From assembly GCF_031755915.1 (NCBI RefSeq), contig NC_083388.1:16679001-16743000 (forward strand): a DNA stretch of 64,000 nucleotides. The letters run 5' to 3'. The notes beneath the pieces are model-generated. The model had not been told where the DNA came from and made no database searches. It was given only the letters and a program-made list of their open reading frames with translations. Source of the stretch: Ziziphus jujuba. Taxonomy: Eukaryota; Streptophyta; Magnoliopsida; Rosales; Rhamnaceae. Made by a program: the position numbers and the translations under genes. Shown here piece by piece: positions 35,228-46,619 of the stretch. Within the stretch, counting starts at the first letter, position 1. Every line of letters begins with the position of its first letter.

Positions 35228-38200
35228 ATGAACATGAAAGTTTTGTCATGGAATTGTAGGGGTTTGGAAAATCCGGTGGTTTTTAATGTTCTTAAAATTT
35301 TGGTGAAAAAATACAACCCTTCCTGCATTTTTCTTTGTGAAACCAAAGGAAGTCATAGTCGACTATCACAAATCTGTAGTGCATTAGGCTTTTATAAGGC
35401 TGAAATAGTAGAGGCTAATGGAAGTGCTGGAGGTCTTTGCCTTATGTGGTCTGATGACATTGAGATGGAGATATCTTGGAAATCTGATTGTGTTATTCAT
35501 GGTGATGTCCTTGGAGTAGAAGGAATTCCTATATGGAGCTTGCTGGCCTGTTATGGCCTTCCATATTATAGAGAAAAAAAATGATTTTTGGAATCATTTG
35601 ATCAACTTTGTCTCTAACCTTAGTAAGCCCTCGTCGATGTGTGGTAACCTCAACGAGATTGTGGACAGTTTAGAAAAATTTGGAGGGCATCATTTTTGGA
35701 AAAGGAAACTTCACTTAAAGCAATTCTTATATGATGTGGCCAGAATAGACTTAAAATTTGTAGGAGGTCGATTTACCTGGGATAATCGTCAAGGTGGGTA
35801 GGCTCTCATTAGAGAAAGGTTGGATAGAGGAGTTGCAGATAGGACTTGGTTGGAGTACTTCCCCTAAGCTTTGGTTGAACATCTCCTTTTTGAGGAATTA
35901 GATCATTGCCCTATTTTAATTCGCATGGGAGGAGAAATAAAGTTTCAAAGGAGACCCTTCAGATTTTTTAAAGCTTGGACCTTGGAAAAGTCAAGCTTTT
36001 ATGTGATTGATAAGGCTTGGAATGAAGATACTTGGTAGGGCTCTGATTGTACCAAGCCGAAGAGAAGTTTAGTTAAGACAACCAAAGCTTTAAGAATTTG
36101 GAATAAAATTGTTTTCGGTTTTGCAAATAAGAAAATTCAGGATCTTGAACTTGAATTGAGTTCACTTCAATAGAAGGAAAAGCAGAATCTTGAAAAAGAG
36201 AGGCTAATTTTGGATAAGTTGAGATTGTACCGAGTCAGATGGGAATCAATCTTAAGACAAAAATCTAGAGAGACATGGCTAAAGGAAGGAGATGGCAACA
36301 CAAAATTCTTCCATGCTAGTCTGCTAGCCAGAAGAAGATTGAATCAGGTACATGCCATCAAAAAGGACCATGAGTGGTTATTTGAGCCTGATCAGATAAG
36401 TAAATATTTCATTAAGAATTTTCAGCAGCTTTTTAAATCTGAGAACCCCTGTATCAATGACCCTTTGAGGGATTTAGAGGTTAATTGTATCACTCAAGAG
36501 GATAATTTGGATTTGATGAGAATGCCTTCTGTTGAGGAAATCATAGATGCTGTTTGGAATCTTCATCCCCTAAAGAGCCCTGGTCCAGATGGCTTTTCAG
36601 GAATTTTCTACTAAAGCTACTATAGGACTGTGCATAATAAAGTTATCAATTTTACTCAGGCGTGTTTCAGATAGAGATGTATTCCTCAATCTGTAAACGA
36701 AACTTTCATTGTTCTCATCCCCAAAACCCAGAATCCCCAGAATTTTAATCATTTTTGTCCGATCAGCCTATGCAACTCTGTTTACAAAATTGTAGCAAAG
36801 ATTCTTGTAGGCAGACTCAGCAAGCTTCTTGATAAGTTTGTCTCTCCTAATCAAGGAGCCTTCGTTAAAGGCAAATGGATTACAGAAAATACGGTGGTGT
36901 CCTAGGAAATTGTTCACAAAGCTAGATCACACAAGAGTCGGAAAAGTCTCATGATTTTAAAGATAGACCTCAAGAAGGCTTATGATAGACTTGAATGGAA
37001 CTTTCTTGATAAAGCTCTTGAGGCTTAGGGGTTCTTTGTGGAGTTCCGTGAATTGATTTTTAGTTGTGTTAGCTCGGTTCATTATTCTATTCTTTTTAAT
37101 GGGAGCTTGTGTGGATCCTTTACTCTGGAAAGAGGTCTTCTCCAAGGCGACCCGCTGTCACCCCTCCTTTTCATTATCTGTTTTGAGTTTCTTTCAAGGC
37201 TTATTTACAACAAAGAAGAAGGAAAAATTCATAGAATCAAAGTTTCTCAAAATGCTCATCCTATCTCTCATCTTATGTATGCTGATGATTTGCTCATTAT
37301 GTGCTGTGCTAATCCCTCAGAAGCTTTAGCACATCAATGAGTGTTTCAATTTTTATTGTGCCTGGTCGGGACAGCAAGCTAACACTGAGAAGTCTAACAT
37401 TTTCTTCTCCAAATCCACCTCATGAAGAGACAAACAGACTATCAAGGAAACTCTTGGCTTTAAAGAGATGGGTCCTAAAGCTATATACTTAAGGAACTCT
37501 TTTATTCTTGGAAGGAACAAAACTAAGGAGTTCTTCAATCTTAAAGAAAGAATCAAGAGCAGACTTGGAGGGTGGAATAAACACTTGCTTTCCAAAGCGG
37601 GCAAAGCTACTCTTATCAAATCGGTTATCCAAGCAATGCCAACTTACATGATGGCCACTTATTTACTTCCGTTGAAGGTGTGTGAGGATCTAGATGCACT
37701 TGTTAGGAAATTTTGGTGGGAGACTAAACCTAAGGCTTCGGGTTTTTTGGCTCTAAAGGCTTGGAAGGATGTTTATAAACCCAAGGAACTGGGTGGTTTT
37801 GGATTTAGAAAATTTAGAGACTTTAATCTGGCATTGCTGGCCAAACTTGGCTGGAAATTAGCTAGTGGAGAAGATTGTTTATGAACAAAAATTCTAAGAG
37901 CTAAATAACTTGGGAATGAAACTTTTTTCAGTTTTAAATTGACGAAGGGTTCTTTATGGACTTGGAAGGGGATTGTGAAGTCTAGGAAACTTTTGCATGA
38001 ACATTCTTATTTTTGAATTGGTGATGGATCCATGTATAGATATTTAGAATGATCCCTGGTTACCTGGACTTCCTAAAAACAAGCCTTTGGTGAAGGAAGA
38101 TGCTGATATTTCAAGTCATAGAAGAGTTTTTGGATTATGGGACCATGACAACCACGCTTGGAATGCGAGGCTCATCCAAAGTCTTTTTTCTGAAGATTTA

Positions 38201-39340
38201 GCTGAGGCAATCTTAAGGTTGGATTGGCCATGAATCCATTGCAAGGATAAGCTCATTTGAATGGGGAATAAGGAAGGAAAATTTTTAGTTAAGAGCTGTT
38301 ATAAGTTTATTTTCAGAAACCATGAACCAAATAATTTTGATGGCAGATGGATTCATCTTTGGAAAGTAAAAATCCATGATCGCTTAAAGATCTTTTTGTG
38401 GAGAATCATGGCTAATGTCATTCCCACACGTGCTTTGATTTTCGATAGACTTGGAAAGGGTGGCTGCAACTGTGTTTTCTGTTATGTTGAAGAGGAATCT
38501 CTTTTCCATTTATTCAAAGAATGTTATTACATAAGAAGTTTGGCTTTTGCTAGCAAGTGGGGTTGCAAATTAGATTGTTAGGGGTTGTCCAACATTGAGG
38601 AGCTTATGTGGTTGTGCATCAAGCCCACATCGGAGGCTTGTTTCTAGAATATGGAAAGCAAGGAAATTTCTATTTTCATTTCTACCTTACTGTATTTTGT
38701 TTGGAATTCCCAAAATAAACGTATCTTCTCTGGCTCTGGTTGTTTTTCTGACGATGTACCACGTTTCAACTTCATGGTTGAGGAATTTTGAGGTTTTTAG
38801 TGTTTTTAGGGCTTCTACTAAAAAAGATTTGATCTCCTGGTAGCCGCTCCCTGAAGGTTGGTGGAAAATCAACACTGATGCTGCTTTATGTATTAGAGAT
38901 GCCGGATTAGCTTTTGTGGTGAAAGATTGGAAAGGAAACCTTCTCTTCTTAGCTTCTAAATGTATCAGCTGTAGCTCTTCTTTCGAAGCTGAGCTCTAAG
39001 CTGTGAGATAGGTTGCTGCTGAAGCTTCTGATCAAAATTGGGGGAAGATCTCTTGGTCTACAGATTCCTTTATGGTGGCTGAAGAAATTTCCTGTTCTGA
39101 AGACCCTTCTAATTGGGATACCAGATACACTTTTTTTGCATTTTAGACCTATTTTCTTCAAGCATAGCTGGATTATTTCCTAGTGCCCAAGAGAGACTAA
39201 TTCCTTGGCTGATCTAACTGCTAAATTAGCTTTTTATGATAATGTTGTTTTTGATTTGAACCTCTTTTATCTTGAATCCCTCCCTAAGGAGTTGCTTGAT
39301 ATTATGGCCTCAGATATGCTTAGTTATGGCCTTGTTTTGT
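35228..39340 (+). pseudogene. LINE ORF2 remnant: endonuclease, RT, zf-RVT, RNase H
   Basis: Endonuclease: MNMKVLSWNCRGLENP and IFLCETKG at the start, then MCGNLNEI near 35640, where GDFN is usual, so a catalytic Asp is lost. RT: SPGPDGFSGIFY (about 36580), ISLCNSVYKIVAKILVGRL (about 36765), KIDLKKAYDRLEW (about 36960), LERGLLQGDPLSPLLF (about 37130) and the catalytic YADD at 37278-37289. zf-RVT: 38261-38581 with LWKVKIHDRLKIFLWRI and CNCVFC. RNase H: KINTDAALC (about 38870), FEAEL then a stop, and WSTDSFMVAEE near 39055. Multiple stops and frame changes rule out a working product. Confidence 0.92.
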
Positions 39341-39416
39341 AACCTTCCCCTCTGGAGATTCTATTTTGTTTTTCTCTTAATGAAAGTTCTATTTACCCAA
39401 AAAAAAAAAAAAAAAG

Positions 39417-39434
39417 AAGTGTAACTTTGAAGTG
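39417..39434. repeat. right target-site duplication of the LINE
   Basis: aagtgtaactttgaagtg, directly after the poly-A tail and one g; pairs with 33301-33318. Confidence 0.88.
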
Positions 39435-39570
39435 TAAAATAATAATAATAAAAAATACATGTTATAAATTATATAAGCCTAAATAATAATATAAGAGTAC
39501 ACAAAGGAGGAGAATTTCATCTTATTGCATATTACGTTGTATGTCTTATGGCCTCTATTTATAGGCCTTT
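39435..39570 (-). repeat. LTR-like fragment, left piece, split by a copia insertion
   Basis: This piece (cttattgcatattacgttg, cctctatttataggcc) and the sequence after 45836 together align with one continuous block at about 52020-52255. On the minus strand the joined block contains a TATAAA-type box next to GGCC, typical of an LTR promoter. So an older LTR was the target of the copia element at 39571-45835. Confidence 0.75.
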
Positions 39571-40587
39571 TGTTGGAGTTTGGTGTGGTTTTGGGTTCAC
39601 TTGGCCAAGAGTGTTGTACACAAGGTATTAGTCTTGTGCACAACCTTTAATCTAGTTTTTGATTTGATGTTTGTTTTTGGTATGATGATATTTAGGATTG
39701 TTAGGGTTTTTGTTTTGAAGGAAGAAGAAGAAGATGAAGAAGAAGAGAAGATGTTAGAGTAGGCCACAGAAAACTAGATAGCACACTAATTCATGTTGCT
39801 TTTCATTCATTTGTTGCATATATAGATATAAAACTTGTCTCATACATGTGAGGTATGTGTGAGACCAAATGAAAGTTTTTAAAATTCAAAATTTACACAT
39901 TTTCCGCTCAAAATTATGATACATAACTGTTCAACCACCAGTTCACATGTGAGAGCATAAATATGACAAGGGTTGGTGAGATTTTGAATTTCAAAAAACT
40001 GTTTCCACCTAATCCTGTACTACTACTTTGACCAGATGAAAGGCTGGGATATCTTCATCCAAATTGCTTGAATTTTGGAATGTGGCATGTTGAAATATTA
40101 AGGATTATTTCAAGGATGAAATTTGGAGAAGACCAAGTCCAAAAGAATTGGGTAAGGCCTCCAATTCATCTCAAACCCATGGGCCATAACTGCTGGAAAT
40201 CTCAGTAATTATGCCAACTTGTAACCTGCATATCTTCGGTTTCCCAAGACCTTTTTGAGCTATTCTTTTTTTGATATTTTATTTTACATGTCTGTTACAA
40301 CATATCTAAAAATCATAACCTCATTATAAAAGCCCAGAGAATGCCAGCCCCAGCAATGGACCTATAGCCATTTTACAAAATAAAATCAATATCCAACAAA
40401 GAGACAATTCTTAAGCTAAATAAAACAAAACTTAGGCATTCAAAAGACATTTAAATGGAACATAAAACATAGAAATAAATATTTCATTAAGACATTCAAC
40501 AAAATATTTCTTGTAAAGAAAGAAAGAGGGTGCAAACCTTGATGAACTTTGGTTTGGACAAGGTGGCAAATTACCACATTTTCAACA
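39571..40587 (-). repeat. copia 3' LTR
   Basis: Begins TGTTGAAAATGTGG on the minus strand and ends ...CCAAACTCCAACA. It aligns end to end with 44789-45835 and is about 30 bp shorter, mainly lacking part of the block present near 45580-45610. Confidence 0.95.
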
Positions 40588-43500
40588 CTTCTCCTTGGTA
40601 ATATTGCTAGAGACATTTAGAAGAGTCCTCAATGCCTCAAATCTAGTCTTTCCAAGTGGTTTTGTGAACACATCTGCAAGGTTCTCCTCTGAATTCACAT
40701 ACTCTAAAGAAACTTGTCCAAGATCTTCAAACTCCCTCAAGGAATGATATTTCACTGGAATATGTTTTGTTCTTCCATGTTGTATCGGGTTCTTGGCTAT
40801 TGAAATTGCTAAAGTGTTATCACATTTGGTAATGGTCGGACTTTTTTGAGTATGACCAAGATCTCCCATCAACTTCCTTAACCAAATACATTGGTTTGCA
40901 CAAGATGAGCAAGCAATGTATTCGACTTCCACGGTACTTTGATTCGTTGTGCTTTGCATCTTTGCTTTCCATGAGAAAGGACCACTCCCAAGTGAAAATA
41001 AGTAGCCTAAAGTACTCCTCATATCATCAATGCAACCCGCCCAATCACTATCCTAATAGCCAACAAGCTTCAACTCATCCTTTGCTTCATACCAAACTCC
41101 GAAATCACTAGTGCCCTTAAGATACCTAATAACTCTTTTGGCACCTTTAAGATGAGTTTGGGTGGGTGCTTGCATGTATCTTGAAAGCACACACACGGCA
41201 TACATAATATCCAACCTAGATGAGCACACATAAAGCAAACTACCAATTAATGATCGGTAAAGTGTAGGATTTACCTTAGGTGTGCTACCCTCCTTTTGGT
41301 ACTTCTCTCCTTGGATCATTGGAGTGCTCATTGGATTCCATTCTTTAAGATTAAATTACTTCAAAAGATCCTTGATGTAATTTTATTGTGATAAAAATAT
41401 TCCTTTTTGGCATTGCATTACTTCCACACCAAGGAAGTAATTCATAAAACCCAAGCTAGACATCTTAAAGTCCTTCTTAAGTTCATGCCTTAGCTTATTC
41501 ACATTCCTTGGGTCCTCACCGGTAACTAACAAGTCATCCACATACAAAGAAAACCACAATCATGTTTCCTTCAACCCTCATATACAAAGTGGGTTCATTT
41601 TGGCTGCTCCTAAACCCATGTCCAAGCAAGTAGCCATCTGTCTTTCCATACCAAATCCTAGGTGCTTGCTTAAGACCATATAAGGCTTTGTGAAGCTTAT
41701 AAAACTTATATTCATGTCCTTCAATCACAAAGCCCTCGGGTTGTTTCACATACACTTTTTCTTGCAATACACCATTCAAGAATGTCAATTTCACATCTAA
41801 GTGAAACACACTCCATTGCTTGGTAGCCGAAAGGGCAAGGATGAGTCTAATGGTTTCCATCCTTGCTACGGGTGCAAACGTATCCCCATAGTCATTTCCT
41901 GCTTGTTGTGCATAACCTTTGACCACTAACCTTGCCTTGTGTTTGCAAATGGTGCCATCCAGATTGTATTTAGTTTTAAAGATCCATTTGACACCAATTG
42001 CTTTCTTGTTTTTCAGTTTAGTGACCAAGGACCAAGTCTCATTCTTCTCAATCTTCTCCATTTCCACATCCATTACTTCCTTCCACTCTTTCTTCATTAA
42101 GGCCTCTTGCATACATGTAGAGTCACCAACTACAACATTACACCTTTCATAGATCTTGGACAAAGATCTCCCCCCTCTAACACCATCACCAACTTCCAAA
42201 TTAGCTCTAATGGTTTCTTGAATTAAATCATCATCCTCCTCATTGTCTACATCATTGTCATCTTCATCATTGTTGTTTTCAACATTTCTTTCTTCATTTT
42301 CTTCTTCAAGCCGTGGCTCATCCTCATTCACTAATAGCTCCTCCTTACTCCAATCCCATTTTACATTCTCATCAATCTTCACATATCTTGTTACCACAAG
42401 CTTTTTGATCTCTAGGTTATAAACTCTAAAACCTTTGCAAACCTCACTATATCTGACCAAGACACCAACATTAGCTCTTTTATCAAGCTTATTTCTCATG
42501 TGTGAGTGAACATGGAGAAATCACACACTATCAAACACTTTAATATTCTCTAAAGATGGTTTCTCTCCAAACCACAACTTATAGGGTGTCTTGCCTTCAA
42601 TGAATTTCTTGAAGCATCAGTTTTGAATGTAGGAACTAGTATAGATAGTCTCGGTCCAAAATTTCTTTGGTATTTTCTTTTCATGTATCATACACCTAGC
42701 CATCTCCATCAATGTCCTATTCTTCCTCTCATACACACCATTTTGTTATAATGTGTATGGTGTGGTACATTAATGAATTATTCCGTTTTCTTTGTAAAAA
42801 TCTTCAAAAGCTAGGCTAGTATATTCACCACCATTGTTGGTCCTCAAGCACTTCAAAGTGGACTTACTTTGATTTTCAACCAACTTTTTGAATTCCATAA
42901 ATTTTTCTAGAACTTGTGACTTATGTGTGAGAAAATAAATCCAACACATCCTAGAGTAGTCATCAATAAAGGTGAGAAAGTATTTATGACCACTCAAGGA
43001 AGACACACTCATGGGACCATACACATCTGAATGAACAAGTTCTAACTTCTCCTTGGCTCTCCATGTACCAATTTTAGAAAATGGCAACCAAGTGGACTTT
43101 CCAAGTTGACAAACTTCACACACATTTTTCACATTATCAATCAAGGGCATATCATTCACCAAAGCATTAGTATTTTTCATTGCACCATAACTAGAGTGAC
43201 CAAGTCTTTTATGCCAAAGTTGAGAAATGGACTCAACTTTGCCTTTCAAAGCTTGTTCATTATCTAGTAAATTCAACCTATAGTTTTTATCTTTCAAGGC
43301 AACTTTAAACACCTCATTTCCAAAAGCATCCGATATCAAAGAACCATCACAATCAAAGTTCAAAACATATCCCTTTTCAACCAATTATGCAACACTCAAC
43401 AAGTTTTCACATAATGAAGGCATATATAGGACGTTATGGATAAGTTTTGTACCTTTATTGATGTTAAATAAGATGTCTCTTTTTCCTTCTACATCCATGA

Positions 43501-43672
43501 AGCTTCCATTCCCAATCTTCACCCTGGTCTTGTAGGATTGGTTAAGCTCCACGAAGTTGGTTTCTTCAAAAGTCATGTGGTGTGAACAACCACTATCTAC
43601 CAACCAACCCAAACCACTACTTGTAGCTTTAAGGTATGTAGCCACAAATAAGGTCTCGGCCTCCTCATTCAC
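40582..43672 (-). pseudogene. copia pol: protease, integrase, RT, RNase H
   Basis: Protease has WLVDSGCSHHMT intact (about 43600). A stop near 43384 splits protease from GAG-pre-integrase/integrase (43384-42770). There HKRLGHSS and HSDVYGPM are kept, but the second catalytic Asp is Asn (LRTNNGGEY where LRTDNGGEY is usual). RT (42499-41534) has GVKWIFKTK and FHLDVKLTFLNGVL. A single-base shift near 41545 throws the YVDDLLVT box out of frame. RNase H (41022-40582) keeps TVEVEYIACSSCANQCIWLR and ENLADVFTKPL. At least four inactivating changes are visible. Confidence 0.94.
40588..40596 (-). promoter_or_regulatory. copia polypurine tract overlapping the pol end
   Basis: AAGGAGAAG on the minus strand directly before the 3' LTR. 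It also encodes the last residues KEK of pol. The Cys and stop that follow (TGT TGA) are the first six bases of the LTR. Confidence 0.88.
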
Positions 43673-43681
43673 AACATTTTC

Positions 43682-44601
43682 TTGTTACCTTCATTGCTTG
43701 CATACTTTGCCAACATGTCCTCTTTGCCCACATTTGACACAAGTTGCATCCGGTCTCCAAAAAGCACTTGTTTGGTGCAAATCCATGCTTCTTACAATGG
43801 CAGCATGGTGGATAACCCCCACGGTTTTGTTGTTGTCCTTTTTGTTATTGCCTTGTATTGTTATTGTTGTTTGAATTGTTGTTGTTGTTGAAACCTCCAT
43901 AATCGATTCCTCCTTTATTCTTGTTGTTGGTCCTTTTATTCTTTTTTTTGTTTTGACTAGACGTAAAAGCACTTTCCAAAGATTCCTCCTTTCTTATGGT
44001 TATTCTTTGTTTGGTTGCTTGGAGGGCATTGATAAGCTCACTCGAAGTAATCTCACTAAAATTCCTTGATTCCTCAAGCGAAGAAATCTTAACTTTAAAC
44101 TTTTCGAATAAGCTCACCAATACCTTCTCTACAACCCTTTGGTCGGTCAATGGCTCTCCAAAGACTCTAGTTTGGTTCATAACCTTTAGTAGTCTATCGG
44201 TGAAGTCCTTAACCAACTCATTTTCTTTCATTCGTTTCAAACTCTTTTCTTAAGTTTAATACTTGCATTTCTCTTATTCTAGTGTTTCCTTGAAATTCTT
44301 CTTGTAACTTTAACCAAACTTCTCTAGTACTTGTACAAGAAATGATTCTAGTGAAGATGGAGTCACTCACTGAATAATGAAGGGTTGTCAAGGCCTTGAA
44401 TCCTTTAGCTATGTCGGTCTCATGTGTAAGTCTTTGTGCTTGTGTGGCATTTGCTCTCAACTCTTCAACTTCATAACATTTTTCCATCATATCCCAAAGT
44501 CCAAAGGCTTGTAGGTAGGTTTTCATCTTTATGCTCCAAATGGAGTAATTTTGGCCCTCAAATTTTGGTGGAGTGGGAGGTGCGAAGCTTTGAGAAGCCA
44601 T
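43682..44601 (-). pseudogene. copia gag
   Basis: Starts at MASQSFAPPTPPKFEGQNYS (44601). A UBN2-type copia gag follows (YLQAFGLWDMMEKCYEV ... REVWLKLQEEFQGNTRIREM). A frame change near 44225-44240 separates it from MKENELVKDFTDRLLKVMNQ. A poly-Asn stretch near 43880 precedes the zinc knuckle CVKCGQRGHVGKVCK (about 43710-43755), which keeps the CX2CX4HX4C pattern. Gag would form the particle that packages the element RNA. At least two frame changes break it. Confidence 0.9.
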
Positions 44602-44776
44602 GACACAGAACCGGATTTTTGAAGAAAATGGCTCTTGGGTTAGATTTTTAGTGAGTTTTCTAGCTAGATTTTTGTGCCACTTCAAACCAAAAATGAAAGG
44701 AATGAAATGGGGGGTTCTATCACACGAAACTAGGCTAGAAAGAAAGCTCACAAGATCCCTCAATGGTTCAAACAAA

Positions 44777-44788
44777 GCTCTAATACCA
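44777..44788 (-). promoter_or_regulatory. copia primer binding site
   Basis: TGGTATTAGAGC on the minus strand, directly beside the 5' LTR; one change from the initiator tRNA-Met complement TGGTATCAGAGC. Confidence 0.9.
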
Positions 44789-45835
44789 TGTTTGAGTTTG
44801 GTGTGGTTTTGGGTTCACTTGGCCAAGAGTGTTGTATACAAGGTGTTACTCTTGTGCACAACCTTTAATCCGGTTTTAGTTTGATGTTTAGGTGATTTTT
44901 GTATTTATTTTTGGTATGGTGATATTTAGGATTGTTAGGGTTTTTTTTTGAAGGAAGAAAAAGAAGATGAAGAAGAAGAGAAGATGTTAGAGTGGGCCAC
45001 ACAAAACTAGACAGCACACTAATTCATGTTACTTTTCATTCGTTTGTTGCATATATAGATACAAAACTTGTCTCATACATGTGATGAGTGTGTGGGACCA
45101 AATGGAAGTTTTTAAAATTCAAAATTTACACATTTCCCACTCAAAATTATGATACATAACCATTCAACCACCAGCTCACATGTGAGTGCATAATCATGAC
45201 AAGGGTTGGTGGGATTTTGAATGTCAAAAAAATTGTCTCCACCTAATCCTGTACTACTATTTTGACCAGATGGAAGGATGTGATATCTTCATCCAAATTA
45301 CTTGAATTGTGGCATGTGCCATGTTGAAATATCAAGGATTAAATCTGGAGAAGACGAAGTCCAAAAGAATTGGGTAATGCCTCCAGTTCATCTTAAACCA
45401 GTGGGCCGTAACTGCTAGAAATCTCAGCAGTTATGCCAACTTGCAACCTATATATCTTGGGCTTCTCAAGGCCTTTTTGAGTCATTTTTTTTATATTTTC
45501 TTTTACATGTCCATTACACCATATCCAAAAATCATAACCTCGTTCTAAAAGCGCAGAGAATGCCAGCCCCAACAATGGACCTATATTGTTGGAAATACTG
45601 TTTCCAGCACATAACCATTTTACAAAATAAAATCAATACCCAACAAAGAGACAATTCCTAAGCTAAATACAAAAAAACTTAGGCATTCAAAATAAATTTA
45701 AAAGGAACATAAAATATAGAAATAAATATTGCATTAAGACATTCAACAAAATATTTCCTGTGAAGAAAGAAAGAGGGTGCAAACGTTGGTGAATTTTGGT
45801 TTGCACAAGGTGGCAAGATTACCACATTTTCAACA
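44789..45835 (-). repeat. copia 5' LTR
   Basis: Begins TGTTGAAAATGTGG at 45835 on the minus strand and ends at 44789. It holds a palindromic core near 45589-45610 (tgttggaaatactgtttcca), about 230 bases from its start. The same type of palindrome lies at a similar place in the LTR at 62936-63931. Confidence 0.95.
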
Positions 45836-46600
45836 CCTTTTGAATAGGTATATATTATAAGAAATAATGACCTAACCCAATCGTTATATGGTAGTTATAT
45901 AGGTTACCTATATAAATATATGATATTTAGTTTTTGAATTACAAAATGTTTACGGTGGCATTTGAATAATACTCCCTCCTAGACGTCCACCATACATATA
46001 ATATGTCTTATTAAAACCTTATTAAGAAAACTCAATGTGACAAAACAATAATGAAGGAAAATAGTATAATATTCATGTATATGATAATATGTATGCTAAT
46101 CTGTCTCATTAAAACTTTGTAAGGAAAGTCCTATGAGACAAAATCTTCATGTAGGAAAAAGAGTATAGATAATATTGTTCTTTTCCTAATTGTTGCACTT
46201 TTGGTGTGTGTGAATGCAAATTGCCTCGTTCAAACCTTGTTAAGAAATTCAAATGGGGAAAAACCTTGATAAGGAAAAAGAGTATAATCAATGCATTCTC
46301 CTTGACATAACATTTGTAGTACAATCAATGCATTCTCTTTGACATAACATTTGTAGTATGTTTTGGATATTGCTTTGTTAAAATCATGCAAGAAAATCCT
46401 AGCGAGAAAACCCTTGTCAAAGAAAAAGGAATACACTGATTCGTATCCATGATAAACTACTCATCATACTGCCTTGTAAAAAGATTATTAGGAAAATCTA
46501 ATGGGACAAGACCTTAGTGAAGAAAAAAGATTATAGTATTTACATAGTTGGTACGAATTCTCCTCTTGATGTGGACATAAACGCAAATACAATTTACAAT
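45836..46600 (-). repeat. LTR-like fragment, right piece, with internal repeat array
   Basis: Continuation of 39435-39570 beyond the copia insertion; 45836-45980 matches about 52112-52255. It then diverges into a stretch (from actccctcctagacgtcc) that I know as common LTR sequence in plants. It contains the five-unit degenerate array described separately. Confidence 0.65.
46005..46536. repeat. array of five degenerate 65-70-bp motifs
   Basis: Copies near 46005-46071, 46100-46168, 46220-46290, 46370-46434 and 46468-46536 share a pattern: a (t/c)gttaaaaccttg-like start, a middle aagaaaatcc-atgggacaaaa, and an end aaggaaaaagagtata. Spacing is about 95-150 bases. A 37-bp perfect-looking duplication (aatcaatgcattctc..., 46286 and 46323) sits between copies three and four. 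Confidence 0.82.
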
Positions 46601-46619
46601 GTTTAAGTCAACACATTCC

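Larger units (their letters stand above)
33319..39416 (+). mobile_element. full-length L1-type LINE, inactivated
   Basis: About 6.1 kb bounded by an 18-bp target duplication and ending in a poly-A tail (39399-39415). The order is 5' leader, ORF1 (DUF4283 and zinc knuckle), APE-type endonuclease, reverse transcriptase, zf-RVT and RNase H, as in plant L1 elements that carry an RNase H domain. Many in-frame stops (such as 34139, 35872, 36612, 37026, 38578) show it is dead. It inserted about 330 bases upstream of the PPR start codon in divergent orientation, so it could affect that promoter. Confidence 0.93.
39571..45835 (-). mobile_element. full-length Ty1/copia retrotransposon (inactive)
   Basis: This 6.27-kb element has LTRs of 1017 bp (39571-40587) and 1047 bp (44789-45835) and a matching five-base target duplication CCTTT (39566-39570 and 45836-45840). 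On the minus strand, a primer binding site TGGTATTAGAGC follows the 5' LTR and a purine tract AAGGAGAAG precedes the 3' LTR. Gag, protease, integrase, RT and RNase H are all present in copia order. LTR indels and several frame breaks show it is not recent. It is a close relative of the elements at 60207-64000. Confidence 0.96.

Noticed and set aside
46005..46536. CRISPR-like array
   Set aside because: Units are long, degenerate and irregularly spaced; plant LTR context; not a CRISPR.
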